Shown here piece by piece: positions 7,287-16,100 of a stretch of 64,000 nucleotides of DNA (the stretch's first letter is position 1; every line of letters begins with the position of its first letter). Source of the DNA: Corallincola holothuriorum (GTDB lineage: Bacteria; Pseudomonadota; Gammaproteobacteria; Enterobacterales; Neiellaceae). Location of the stretch: contig NZ_QPID01000001.1 in the NCBI RefSeq assembly GCF_003336225.1, positions 1 to 64,000 on the forward strand, given 5' to 3'. The translations under genes were made by a program, and so were the position numbers. Under the pieces are notes generated by a model that had not been told where the DNA came from, searched no databases, and was given only the letters and a program-made list of their open reading frames with translations.

Positions 7287-9617
7287 ATGACTCCTAAAAT
7301 CGAATTGTTAGCGCCCGGTGGCGACATTGATGCCATTAAAGCCGCAATCATAGCGGGTGCGGATGCCGTTTATTGTGGTTTGGATACCTTTAATGCACGA
7401 AATCGTGCCGCTAACATTTCATTTGATGAGTTGGTCGGTGTCATTCGGTTAGCGCATCACTATGACTGCAAAATCTTTTTGACGCTTAATATCGTTATAT
7501 TGGAGCGCGAGTTTAAGCCGTTAGTTAAGTTACTGAGTCGGTTGGCGAATACCACTCTTGATGGTGTGATTGTGCAAGACTTAGGCTTGCTTTATGTGCT
7601 TAATGAGTACTTTCCGTCATTGGATATCCATGCCTCGACCCAGTTAACTACACACAGTGTTGGTCAAATACCTTTCCTTAAACGGTTCGGCGTGTCGCGT
7701 GTGAATCTGTCCAGAGAATTAAACCTACGTGAAATCACTGCCATGGCGAGCGCTGGGCGTGAACACGATGTGCTGACAGAGGTGTTTGTTCACGGGTCAT
7801 TGTGTATCGCCTTTTCTGGCCTCTGTTATTCCACATCCGCCAGCGCTGGGAACTCAGGTAACCGTGGCCGTTGCAGCCAAGCGTGTCGAGAAGAGTATGA
7901 AACGACGCCATCGGGTAATAACTTTCCGCTAAATATTAAAGATAATTCAGCCTTCTTCGACTTACCTAAGCTTATCGATGCTGGGGTGCACTCTTTCAAA
8001 GTGGAAGGGCGGATTAAAGGCGCTGGCTATGTTCATACGGTGATTGATAGCTTCCGCAAGCAAATTGATGGTTTTGTTGCTACGGGCGAATTGCTCGAGG
8101 ACGGTGAGCGACTTTATAAAGTCTTTAACCGTGATTTTTCCAACGCCTTCTTGCGTGGTGATCTAAACCAATCGATGTTTATTGAGAACCCGCGCGATAA
8201 CTCTAAGTCTTACGCCATTGAGCAAAGCAATGCTATCTCTGTTGTTGAGATCCAAGAAGTTGAGCAGACGTTGGGGGATGAGAAAGAGCAAATCAATGTC
8301 GATGTATCCGAGAAAATAAAGCATTTATCGATAGAGAAGATATCCCTGCGTATCAAATTTTCTGGCTCCGTCGGTCGCCCTTTATCGATCACTTGCGTTA
8401 CCCAAGCGTATATTCCCGGCAGTCTCTCGCCAGAGGAAAAAACGGTCACGCTGCAATCTCAGGGCGTGTTGGTGGCAGCGAAAGAGAACTGCATCGATCA
8501 AAGCGCCATTGAAAAACGGTTTAATAGCTTTAATAACGCCAGCTTTGACTTGATAGCGCTAGAGTCAGACGGGGTAGAGGAGGGCGTTAGCATTCCTTTT
8601 AAAGAGTTATCACGGTTGAAAAGAGAGCTGCATGCGGTTTTGACGAATAACACTCCTGTTTATGCTGAAGTGACTCTGCCCAAGCTGGCACGTCATCGTA
8701 AAAATGAAGACGTTAGCGCGGGCTCAGGTGCCAGTGAGTCGGCAGCTAACCCAGCCAAGCTCTCCATTTTGATTTGTGACGATACCGATTTGGATCTGTC
8801 GCATGTCACTGATGCCGACATCTACTTCAAGTTGCCTGATGCCTATAAGCGGGGCTGCACCAAGTATGTTGATTTCTTCAATGAAAACCCCAATCTGATT
8901 CCGTGGTTTCCTGCTGTATTGATCGGCAAAGATTTTGATGTGGCACTAAATATTCTGGAGCAGGTGAAGCCGCCGCTGATCGTGACAAACAACACCGGGA
9001 TCGCCAACCGGGCATTTGAGCTGGGCATCAAATGGATCGCCGGTCCGTTCTTAAATACAACCAATTCATACAGCTTGCTGGCGATGAAAGAATACTTTGA
9101 TTGTGCGGGTGCGTTTATCTCCAATGAGATAAGCCAGCAGCAAATGAAGTCAATTGCCCGGCCCGAAAACTTCAAGCTGTTCTACAGCATTTACCATCCG
9201 ATTTTGCTGATGACCAGCAGGCAGTGCTTCTTTCAGCAGAGTGTGGGGTGTGAGAAGCCACGTATAGATAATGGTTGTATGTTGTCTTGTGATAAGTCGA
9301 CCAGCATTACCAACGTGAAGGGAGCGTCTTTTGCTATTGATAAGCAAAAAGCGGGCTACCCCAGTATTTACAACAGTGATCAGTTTTTGAATATGGCGAT
9401 CATTAGCGAGCTGTCAGATCTGTTTGATGGTTTCATGATCGACCTGACCAATATCGGCTCTGGTGGCAAAGAGATGCCAGACAAAGCCACTCTGATTAAA
9501 CAGTTTGAACACCTACTCAATGAGCAAGGCTCATCCGCAGCATATGAGACTGCGCAAGCGACCATCAACGATATGGTGATTGAGTCGACCAATACGCAGT
9601 ATCACAAGGGGCTGTAA
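7287..9617 (+). CDS. rlhA: U32-family protein, RlhA-like 23S rRNA C2501 hydroxylase
   Basis: This 776-residue protein begins with IELLAPGGDIDAIKAAIIAG, typical of the U32 fold. It carries the conserved Cys-rich segment GLCYSTSASAGNSGNRGRCS plus QACR (about 176-200) and FKVEGRIKGAGYV (about 237-250). A C-terminal region adds further Cys residues (SRQCFFQQSVGCEK). In E. coli the closest paralogue, RlhA (YdcP), makes 5-hydroxycytidine in 23S rRNA with an iron-sulfur centre and prephenate. Several U32 paralogues exist, including tRNA hydroxylase TrhP, so the exact substrate is inferred from the N-terminal sequence and long C-terminus. At 776 residues it exceeds the roughly 650 of E. coli RlhA. 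Confidence 0.72.
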   Translation: MTPKIELLAPGGDIDAIKAAIIAGADAVYCGLDTFNARNRAANISFDELVGVIRLAHHYDCKIFLTLNIVILEREFKPLVKLLSRLANTTLDGVIVQDLGLLYVLNEYFPSLDIHASTQLTTHSVGQIPFLKRFGVSRVNLSRELNLREITAMASAGREHDVLTEVFVHGSLCIAFSGLCYSTSASAGNSGNRGRCSQACREEYETTPSGNNFPLNIKDNSAFFDLPKLIDAGVHSFKVEGRIKGAGYVHTVIDSFRKQIDGFVATGELLEDGERLYKVFNRDFSNAFLRGDLNQSMFIENPRDNSKSYAIEQSNAISVVEIQEVEQTLGDEKEQINVDVSEKIKHLSIEKISLRIKFSGSVGRPLSITCVTQAYIPGSLSPEEKTVTLQSQGVLVAAKENCIDQSAIEKRFNSFNNASFDLIALESDGVEEGVSIPFKELSRLKRELHAVLTNNTPVYAEVTLPKLARHRKNEDVSAGSGASESAANPAKLSILICDDTDLDLSHVTDADIYFKLPDAYKRGCTKYVDFFNENPNLIPWFPAVLIGKDFDVALNILEQVKPPLIVTNNTGIANRAFELGIKWIAGPFLNTTNSYSLLAMKEYFDCAGAFISNEISQQQMKSIARPENFKLFYSIYHPILLMTSRQCFFQQSVGCEKPRIDNGCMLSCDKSTSITNVKGASFAIDKQKAGYPSIYNSDQFLNMAIISELSDLFDGFMIDLTNIGSGGKEMPDKATLIKQFEHLLNEQGSSAAYETAQATINDMVIESTNTQYHKGL

Positions 9618-9660
9618 TCTCCCGAGATTTACGCTTCTGAGTTTAATATGGCTAGCCGGC

Positions 9661-9843
9661 TTATGAGTCTCCTTTAAGTCGGCTAATGCCTACGTAGAGC
9701 AGGCCAATGGTCAGTACTATCGGGAGCAAAGGATTTCTTCCTTCTGCTTCCGGTTGTACTTCGATAAATAGATTGTATCCAATCCACCCGCCAAGTATTA
9801 ATCCCAAGCCTAAACAGATAATGCCAAATAGTTTTCCTAGCAT
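9661..9843 (-). CDS. small membrane protein, 60 residues
   Basis: Two hydrophobic helices (about 5-26 and 40-55) flank a short polar loop rich in Glu. The frame starts five bases after the stop of the upstream fatty acid hydroxylase-like gene on the same strand, so the two are probably co-transcribed and translationally coupled. No family is recognised. The tight spacing and clean two-helix hairpin make it likely real despite its size. Confidence 0.55.
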   Translation of the reverse strand: MLGKLFGIICLGLGLILGGWIGYNLFIEVQPEAEGRNPLLPIVLTIGLLYVGISRLKGDS

Positions 9844-9848
9844 CTGGT

Positions 9849-10973
9849 TTACTTCCCTTTAAACGGATAGAGCAACTGGCCAATGAACGTGCGCGGTAAC
9901 CGTGATGTGGTGCCGTAGTGCGCAGGCCAATGTTGGGTTGGCATGTGGTAGGTGCCAAATAGGCGGTCAAACAGCGGGGTATGGGCGCTGTAGTTGGTAT
10001 CTAACGCCGGTTTTTCCGAACTATGGTGCCAATGGTGGTATTGCGGTGTGACCAGCAAATACTTGATAGGACCAAATGGAATGCCGAGGTTACTGTGGAT
10101 GATGATCGCCTGCAGGGCGGCAAAGGTGACGTAGAGATCCAGTGCTTCTTTGCTTGGTGCTAACAGATACAGCGGGATCATCACCAATGAGCGTTCGATA
10201 AACACCTGCACGACGTGGCCGCGAGAGCCTGCCAGCCAATCCATGCACTCTACTGAATGATGTACGGCGTGAATTCGCCACAGTTTTGGGAGCTCATGGA
10301 AGATCCTGTGTTCCCAGTACAGAACGAAATCAGCACAAATAATGATCAGCACCACCTGTCCCCACAAGGGGATGGATTGGATAAAGCTTTGTAGATCTGC
10401 ACTGACGGCCCAGTTGAAGTGGCTAACAAAGAAGTTCGCGACCAGCAAGATCACTGAAATCAGTAGATGATTAAAACAGAAATAGAAAAAATCCAATCCC
10501 CACTCTTCCCGCAGGATCACTTGTTCTTTGTATTTGGGAAACAGTTTTTCTAGCGTGGTAAACACGATAGTGGAGCCGAGAAACGCCAAGATCAGCCAGT
10601 CGACACCTAAAGAAAGTGGCGCAGGATCAACCGGACCCACCGGGATCATATAGCCACCTAAAGCAAAGCTGATCAGGGTTAGGCTGATCCCTGTTGCTCC
10701 CATGCGTTTACGTTTGTTGAGGGCAAATGTCATTACGCCAAAAAATAGTGAGAAGTACATGGCGTATTTCAGCAGGTGTTGTAACGATTCTGCATTGTAG
10801 GCTGCGCGTAATTCAGGCGTGGTGAGATACGAAGGGTATAGGTAGGCAAGCACCGCCAATAGGCTTAATCCGCCGAGAAACATTGATAGGTAGCCACTGA
10901 TGCGGCCTTGGCCGACCACAAACATTTTTTCGGTACGCGGGGTAACCTGGCGTTGCTGGTATTGGTAACTCAT
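9849..10973 (-). CDS. sterol desaturase / fatty acid hydroxylase family membrane protein
   Basis: This 374-residue protein has several hydrophobic helices in its first 200 residues. The three histidine clusters of the family follow: HRIFH, HAVHHS and HHWHHS, which bind a di-iron centre at the cytoplasmic face of the membrane. Such enzymes hydroxylate or desaturate lipid acyl chains, carotenoids or sterols; the substrate here is unknown. AAGGAAG lies upstream of the ATG. Compared with bare family members of about 270 residues it has an N-terminal extension of some 100 residues carrying extra membrane segments. The small membrane protein at 9661 follows in the same transcript. Confidence 0.85.
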   Translation of the reverse strand: MSYQYQQRQVTPRTEKMFVVGQGRISGYLSMFLGGLSLLAVLAYLYPSYLTTPELRAAYNAESLQHLLKYAMYFSLFFGVMTFALNKRKRMGATGISLTLISFALGGYMIPVGPVDPAPLSLGVDWLILAFLGSTIVFTTLEKLFPKYKEQVILREEWGLDFFYFCFNHLLISVILLVANFFVSHFNWAVSADLQSFIQSIPLWGQVVLIIICADFVLYWEHRIFHELPKLWRIHAVHHSVECMDWLAGSRGHVVQVFIERSLVMIPLYLLAPSKEALDLYVTFAALQAIIIHSNLGIPFGPIKYLLVTPQYHHWHHSSEKPALDTNYSAHTPLFDRLFGTYHMPTQHWPAHYGTTSRLPRTFIGQLLYPFKGK

Positions 10974-11230
10974 AAACGATCTATCTTCCTTAATCTAAAC
11001 GCGTGAGTACGTTGCCTGTTGCTCCGTTGGCGTAACTATTGGCGTGTCCGTGACTTGCGCTGGTTGCGCTACTATAACGACACTGCTGTCTGGGAGACAA
11101 ATCTAATCTGAATTGCTGATATTTGCAGTTGCCTGTGTGGCGGGTTGTTGCACAGGAAAAAATCAGATGCACGGTCAGCGGAATATTTTGTGATCGTTTC
11201 AGGGCGGTTGGGTAAGTATGGGGCTATTCA
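10974..11230. other. intergenic region upstream of the hydroxylase gene
   Basis: Together with the terminator at 11231 this makes about 310 bases without a gene. The promoter of the minus-strand hydroxylase gene should lie here. A 60-codon frame at 10990-11172 has odd composition and no ribosome binding site, and I do not accept it. Confidence 0.4.
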
Positions 11231-11255
11231 AATGAGCCCGCAGATGCGGGCTCAT
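11231..11255 (-). terminator. terminator after the amylase gene
   Basis: A perfect 11-bp stem, AATGAGCCCGC / GCGGGCTCATT, with a four-base loop, 29 bases past the amylase stop. The U-tract is weak on both strands (ATTTTAT on the plus strand). Confidence 0.65.
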
Positions 11256-11283
11256 TTTATCATCGTGCAGTGGCTAGTTACGA

Positions 11284-13320
11284 TCAGAAGGCGCCGTCGG
11301 CGCTCTGAGTTTGACCGGAATTAAAGCCATTGTTACTGCCGTTTTGCCAATTAAGGCCTGCAATAGCATTGTTCTCTTCCCGCTTTAAGCATTTCCATTC
11401 AAAGTCAGTGTTATTGGGCAGATTAATACTGCCACTCCAACTGGGGTAGCTGGTGGGATCTAACTTCACTGCTTGGGCTGGGTCCCAGTTGCCGAGTTTG
11501 TCATGGTTGCCTACCACATAAACACTTTGTCCCATGTAGGTATCCCCGTTGTGACAGGTAAAGTTGATATCGACCGTGGTTGTTTGTGTGCCTTTAAAGC
11601 TAATGGCAGTACTGGTGCCAGCACTGCCGCTATGGAAGAGCTGAGATTGCGAGGATGCCTGCCGCGCATCGGGATCTTGCTCGTCGCGTTTCAGGCAGGC
11701 CCAGCTGATATCCATATTGGCGGGTACATCAATAGTACCTGTCCACGTAGGGTAGGCGGTTGGGTCCAGTTTAATTGCCTGCGCTGGGTTATTGTTGCCA
11801 AGGGCAGGGGTGTTGCCGGTGACATAAACGCTTTGGCCCCAGTCGGTTTCAGCGTCAGCACAACTAAAGTTGACCGGCACTTCTGGAGGGCAGACACCGC
11901 CGTCGCAGCTGCAATCGAGACCATAGACATCACAGGGATCTTGGATCATTGCGCCGACATGGATAGCCGATGCTGACATAGCCGGCACCGAGAAGTGTGC
12001 ATTACCCGCCCCATCAACCGTAATGATAGGACCTGTACAGGTGAACTTGTTGCTGTTGAAATCGCCATTGATGATGTCACAGTAGTCACCTTGCGGCATG
12101 TCGGTCGCAAAGGTTCGATCTAAGGTTTGATTACCTTCCCTGTTAATCGCGACAAAGCCTAAGCCGCCGCGGCTAAAGGCGATCTGATGATTGCCGTTGT
12201 CCCACCAACGCGAGGCCACAAACTGTTCTGCGGTATGGTTTCTGAAGCTCACCATATTGGCGATGCCGCGCCAACGATGTTCACATACCCAGTCACCGTC
12301 AAAGCAGCCATTGCCACTGTAGGCACCGCTGGATGGTGGACCTTGGTCATGGTCGTCAAAGTAGTAGCTAGACATTACTTTGGGATAACCATAGGGGTAG
12401 GCCAGCATGAAAACATTACCCAGATGATAGGCGTCACCATCTTTGTAAGTCAGGGTGTCGTTGGTTTTTTGCCGCTGATCATCGTGATTGTCAGTAAATA
12501 TCACCGCGTTGTCTGATGGCAGCCAGCCACCCCAATGGGTGTCGATGTTTTTCAGATCTGCGATGGGACCTCGACCTTTAAAATAGTGGCCCATCGTACG
12601 TTCGAAGTTGAATTCAGTGACATCGCCCAGGTGCGTGTATTCAGAGGGCTGGATCGGCTCATCGGCCGCGCCAATCACTTCCTGGAAGATATATGGATTA
12701 CCTTGAACTTTATTCAGGATCGCTTCGATATCTTGCACCGGTATATGTTTGGCAGCATCAATTCGGAACCCTTTGACGCCCATAAAGATCAGGTCGTTAA
12801 AGTAGTCGGCGATCTTTTGGCGAACATACTCGTTTTCTGTTGCCAGATCGTTCAGGCCGACCAGATCGCAATTTTGTACCTGCCAACGGTTGCTGTAATC
12901 GATAGGCGTGGTGCAGCTATGAAAATGCTCGTTGTAGTAGGGGACGGAGGGAAAGTAGCGGTCGTGGGCTGCCATGTGGTTGATCACCATGTCGGCGTAG
13001 ATATCAACCCCAACACTATTACAGCGCGCCACCATGTTCATAAATTCGGAGCGGCTGCCGCTACGGCTTTCGATGTTGTAGCTCACCGGCTGATAGCGCG
13101 TCCACCATGGTGATCCGCCGACATGTTCCTGTGGCGGTGATATCTGCACCGCACTGAAACCTTTCGGGCCCAAGTGCTGTTCGCACTCGATACCGATTTC
13201 ATTCCAGCTCCATTCAAATAAGTGTACAAAAGCTGTCCTTGGCGCCGCCTGGACATTGCTTACCATACTGGCAGCGCCCAGTATCAGGGCTGCTGCCGCT
13301 GATGGGAGTTTGTTGTTCAT
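11284..13320 (-). CDS. secreted chloride-dependent alpha-amylase (GH13) with two CBM20-like modules
   Basis: This 678-residue protein has a signal peptide (1-25, cleavage near VQA) and a GH13 catalytic domain to about 455. A Cys-rich linker with CSCDGGVCPPE and two starch-binding modules (about 475-580 and 590-678) follow, each with a GQSVYVxGN motif and a YPxWxGxI motif typical of CBM20. Catalytic residues fit Asp188 (GFRIDAAKH), Glu214 (IFQEVIG) and Asp280 (FTDNHDD). Arg186, Asn278 and Lys314 (PYGYPKVMSSY) match the chloride site of the Pseudoalteromonas haloplanktis amylase, which also has Lys at the third position. It hydrolyses internal alpha-1,4 bonds of starch or glycogen outside the cell. 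It stands alone, with no visible maltose operon beside it. Confidence 0.93.
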   Translation of the reverse strand: MNNKLPSAAAALILGAASMVSNVQAAPRTAFVHLFEWSWNEIGIECEQHLGPKGFSAVQISPPQEHVGGSPWWTRYQPVSYNIESRSGSRSEFMNMVARCNSVGVDIYADMVINHMAAHDRYFPSVPYYNEHFHSCTTPIDYSNRWQVQNCDLVGLNDLATENEYVRQKIADYFNDLIFMGVKGFRIDAAKHIPVQDIEAILNKVQGNPYIFQEVIGAADEPIQPSEYTHLGDVTEFNFERTMGHYFKGRGPIADLKNIDTHWGGWLPSDNAVIFTDNHDDQRQKTNDTLTYKDGDAYHLGNVFMLAYPYGYPKVMSSYYFDDHDQGPPSSGAYSGNGCFDGDWVCEHRWRGIANMVSFRNHTAEQFVASRWWDNGNHQIAFSRGGLGFVAINREGNQTLDRTFATDMPQGDYCDIINGDFNSNKFTCTGPIITVDGAGNAHFSVPAMSASAIHVGAMIQDPCDVYGLDCSCDGGVCPPEVPVNFSCADAETDWGQSVYVTGNTPALGNNNPAQAIKLDPTAYPTWTGTIDVPANMDISWACLKRDEQDPDARQASSQSQLFHSGSAGTSTAISFKGTQTTTVDINFTCHNGDTYMGQSVYVVGNHDKLGNWDPAQAVKLDPTSYPSWSGSINLPNNTDFEWKCLKREENNAIAGLNWQNGSNNGFNSGQTQSADGAF

Positions 13321-13685
13321 TCCATTAATCCTGTTTCTTATGTTTATTTTTTACAGACCTCCCGCCCTTGTGAGCGGTAACATCAGGCTAGTTTTTGACT
13401 TGCTCAGCGTCAAAATTTGGTCGTTTGAATTGTGAAGATTCTCTCGGCGGGCAAAATTTATTCGCACTGTGGTGCGTAAGTTCAAGCTTGGTGAGAGGAC
13501 TTACATTGGCAGAATGGCCTTTGCTGTGCCGCTCAGGTGCTGTGATTTAGTCAAGCGATTGGCGTCTAGTTTGGCTGTGATACGAAACAGATTGTGGCGC
13601 TGATATGGGGGCATCAATAGATTCTGTCGGTTTGAAACCATATACTGCTTTGCAGTTGTATTTTAGGCAAAAGGTGTCGCACGGA
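13321..13685. other. divergent intergenic region, amylase / lipoprotein
   Basis: About 365 bases that should hold the promoters of both the amylase (leftward) and the lipoprotein (rightward). A 28-codon in-frame extension of the lipoprotein gene runs back into it from 13686, but it would bury the signal peptide and is not used. I see no clear operator. Confidence 0.4.
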
Positions 13686-14240
13686 ATGAAGCGAGAATTA
13701 CTGGTTATGCTGACACTTGTGTCAGTGGTTGCTTGCAGTAGTACAGACGATGAGGTGCCAGAGCAGGTATTTAAAGGAGAGCAGCTTATCCAACCCATGC
13801 CTTTGCCTGGTGGAACCTGGGAGCGATTTATCTATACCTACCCTGATGCAAAGAGGATTAACTGGGGTTTGGTCGGTAAAAAGGATGTGCTGGAAGTCGT
13901 CGAGTTTTTTGGTGAAGAGTTAGGCGATCTCGCTGCTTATCGGATGCGCCAGGACAAAGCGGATGCGGCCAAATGTGCCAGCTTTGAATCTGAGTTGTTA
14001 GATACGGTGGTCAGGAACGGCTATCAGGAGATGTTATGGCAGACTCAGTGTGTAGAGCTGGAAACGGAAAGATCACTATTTAGCTATCATCTGTCTATCT
14101 CCGGTCATGACTCTTTTTTCGTACTTTCGCGTCGCTGGCCTGACATGCCTAAGCAATCATCGAAGAATGCGTGGTTGGATTATTTCTCCGACGTCATGTT
14201 ATGTGATGACCGACTTGAAGCGCGTCCTTGTCCATATTAG
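13686..14240 (+). CDS. hypothetical lipoprotein
   Basis: A 184-residue protein. The N-terminus MKRELLVMLTLVSVVACSS has a lipobox-like end with Cys17 as lipidation site. The mature part is polar and contains four further Cys residues that could form disulfides in the periplasm. No domain is recognised. ATG 13686 is set by the signal peptide. It lies upstream of, and in the same direction as, the acetyltransferase at 14294, 53 bases away. Confidence 0.65.
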   Translation: MKRELLVMLTLVSVVACSSTDDEVPEQVFKGEQLIQPMPLPGGTWERFIYTYPDAKRINWGLVGKKDVLEVVEFFGEELGDLAAYRMRQDKADAAKCASFESELLDTVVRNGYQEMLWQTQCVELETERSLFSYHLSISGHDSFFVLSRRWPDMPKQSSKNAWLDYFSDVMLCDDRLEARPCPY

Positions 14241-14293
14241 TCAGGCATCAATAATCAGGCGGCGTTCACACCTTGGAGTTAAAGAGGAAAGCG

Positions 14294-14845
14294 ATGGATC
14301 CTATCTCTATCACCTGTGGCGAACAGCAATTTTCCCTCCGCTTGTTGCATCGTGATGATGGCGCTGCGCTGGCTCGCTACTTTGCTCAAATGGGCGAGGA
14401 TACGCGCCGCCGCTTTGGCCCTCATCCCTTGACGGAAGCATTTGCTGACGAACTGGTACAGAAGGTTGATGACAGCGCTGACCGCTTTGTGATGACCACC
14501 GATGATGGCAGGATCGCGGCTTATTTCATTTTTGAGCGGCAAGCTTTTCCCCATGAGATGCAACGTTATGCAGAGCAAGGCATTGTTTTGGCCGCTGGTC
14601 AGGACATCAGTTTTGCACCCTCAGTGGCTGATGCATATCAGAACAGTGGTGTTGCCTCTGCGGCAATGCCGGCACTGATTGGTTATGCCCGCAGTATGGG
14701 CGCCAAATCATTGGTGTTAATGGGCGGGACACAGGCCACGAATGAGCGTGCTGTGCGCTTCTATGAGAAGTTCGGTTTTCGTCGTCATGGCGGTTACCAA
14801 ACCGAACTGTATAATCATGATATGCGGTTACTCCTCACGGAATAG
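14294..14845 (+). CDS. GNAT-family N-acetyltransferase
   Basis: This 183-residue protein carries GNAT features: an N-terminal RLLHRDDGAALARYF strand-helix, a central beta region ending in ISFAPSVADAYQNSGVASAA, which supplies the acetyl-CoA pyrophosphate loop (Q/R-x-x-G-x-A/G), and a C-terminal NERAVRFYEKFGFRRHG, the usual closing motif. It moves an acetyl group from acetyl-CoA to an unknown amine. AGAGG stands six bases before ATG 14294, which is why that start is chosen over 14273. Confidence 0.85.
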   Translation: MDPISITCGEQQFSLRLLHRDDGAALARYFAQMGEDTRRRFGPHPLTEAFADELVQKVDDSADRFVMTTDDGRIAAYFIFERQAFPHEMQRYAEQGIVLAAGQDISFAPSVADAYQNSGVASAAMPALIGYARSMGAKSLVLMGGTQATNERAVRFYEKFGFRRHGGYQTELYNHDMRLLLTE

Positions 14846-14928
14846 ATAAGATTAGGGGAAGGTATACTTGTGTTTGTTACTAAATTAACTGACCCTAGTT
14901 TTATTGATCATCATGTGGAGGGCGCGTA

Positions 14929-15459
14929 ATGGACCATGTCACTAACGCTGTAGAACTCTCTGCATTGGAAGTGCCCGATTATTTCCCTTCATGGTTAAAG
15001 CCGTTAAGGGCTTTTCCTATTGTTCAGCATCTGATGTCATCTCCAAAGCTTTCTGGGCAGGATATGGCGACTTTAGTGGCGAGCTGGCCTTGGCCTGAAC
15101 CCGATGCTGAACAGACATCTGATGATAGTCCCCATTTTCGTTATAGAAATACTGACAATGATGAACAGTTTTTAAGCTGGCTTGCGGCCACCGATTGGCC
15201 TCAGGCGGGTGAGTGCTGGGTGTGGTTATGTCAGGAGAGTCCACTGTTACGTTGCCCGGTCTCTATGGTCATGCCGCTGTTACAAGAAGTGCGAGAAGCG
15301 CTGCATGCCAGCACTGATTTCTCATTGGCGATTGTTGATGTTGATGGTCGCTATGGATTGATCATGGACACTTATGTGGGTTATTTGCCCGGCGACGATG
15401 AACTACATGAACCGATTGTTCACGAAGTGACTGATTGGGGTCTGAGCAGTGTCGAATGA
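14929..15459 (+). CDS. hypothetical protein, 176 residues
   Basis: A soluble acidic protein rich in Trp (seven or so) with no signal peptide. GGAGGG precedes the ATG. Its end overlaps the start of the Nudix gene by 11 bases, so the two are translationally coupled. No family is recognised. The C-terminal LAIVDVDGRYGLIMDTYVGY looks like a beta hairpin domain. Confidence 0.65.
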   Translation: MDHVTNAVELSALEVPDYFPSWLKPLRAFPIVQHLMSSPKLSGQDMATLVASWPWPEPDAEQTSDDSPHFRYRNTDNDEQFLSWLAATDWPQAGECWVWLCQESPLLRCPVSMVMPLLQEVREALHASTDFSLAIVDVDGRYGLIMDTYVGYLPGDDELHEPIVHEVTDWGLSSVE

Positions 15460-16003
15460 CAGTCTGAATGACAAAGGGCAGGTGAGTTCCACACTGTGGC
15501 GCTATTGCCCACAGTGTGCCAGCCAAAGTATCAGTGTGACTGAGGGCAAGGCGTTACAATGCGGTGATTGTGGCTTTCTCTATTTTCATAATGTGGCGGC
15601 TGCTGCAGGGGTTTTGATACGTTGCGGCGATCAGTTTCTATTTGCTGAACGGGCGAAGCAACCTTCGCTAGGTATGCTCGATCTCCCCGGTGGTTTTGTT
15701 GATGCTGATGAGTCATTAGAGCAGGGCTTGTGCCGAGAGCTCAATGAGGAGCTAGGGTTAGCGTTAAAGCCCGATGCGTTGACCTACTTGGGGTCTATGC
15801 ACAACCGCTATCTCTATGCCGAGGTTGAATACTGTACCGTCGATGCGATCTTTTCCCTCACCTTGGCCGACAAACCCAATCTGGTGGCTAAAGATGATAT
15901 CTCTGCGTTTCAATGGCTGACGCGGCAACAAGCTGCCAGTGTCCGCTTTGCTTTTCCTGCCGTTGAACAGGCGGTTGCTCGCTGGGTGTTATCAGCCAAG
16001 TAA
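15449..16003 (+). CDS. Nudix hydrolase with N-terminal zinc ribbon
   Basis: This 184-residue protein has a zinc ribbon at about 19-44 (CPQC and CGDC). A Nudix domain follows with the box GGFVDADESLEQGLCRELNE followed by ELGL, which fits Gx5Ex7REUxEExGU. The zinc ribbon plus Nudix layout is that of the NudC/NADH pyrophosphatase-like and ADP-ribose pyrophosphatase groups, so a nucleoside diphosphate linked to another moiety is the likely substrate. The start is GTG 15449, overlapping the preceding gene. Confidence 0.85.
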   Translation: MSNDSLNDKGQVSSTLWRYCPQCASQSISVTEGKALQCGDCGFLYFHNVAAAAGVLIRCGDQFLFAERAKQPSLGMLDLPGGFVDADESLEQGLCRELNEELGLALKPDALTYLGSMHNRYLYAEVEYCTVDAIFSLTLADKPNLVAKDDISAFQWLTRQQAASVRFAFPAVEQAVARWVLSAK

Positions 16004-16100
16004 GCTAAATGCTTCTGTGGCTTGGTTTGAGCTTTCGCATGAATCTATTTCTATTAAAACAATATAGCGTCTATCACGCTTGACCCCCATCGGAGCAGCA

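Noticed and set aside
10990-11172. 60-codon frame upstream of the fatty acid hydroxylase gene
   Set aside because: Unusual composition, no ribosome site, and it lies where the promoter of the adjacent gene should be.
11473-11976. 167-codon open frame opposite the amylase C-terminus
   Set aside because: It lies entirely over the CBM20-like modules on the other strand and shows no family features.
12535-13113. 192-codon open frame on the plus strand opposite the amylase gene
   Set aside because: It is the mirror of a confidently identified GH13 gene, has a low-complexity Val/Asp/His composition and no ribosome site.
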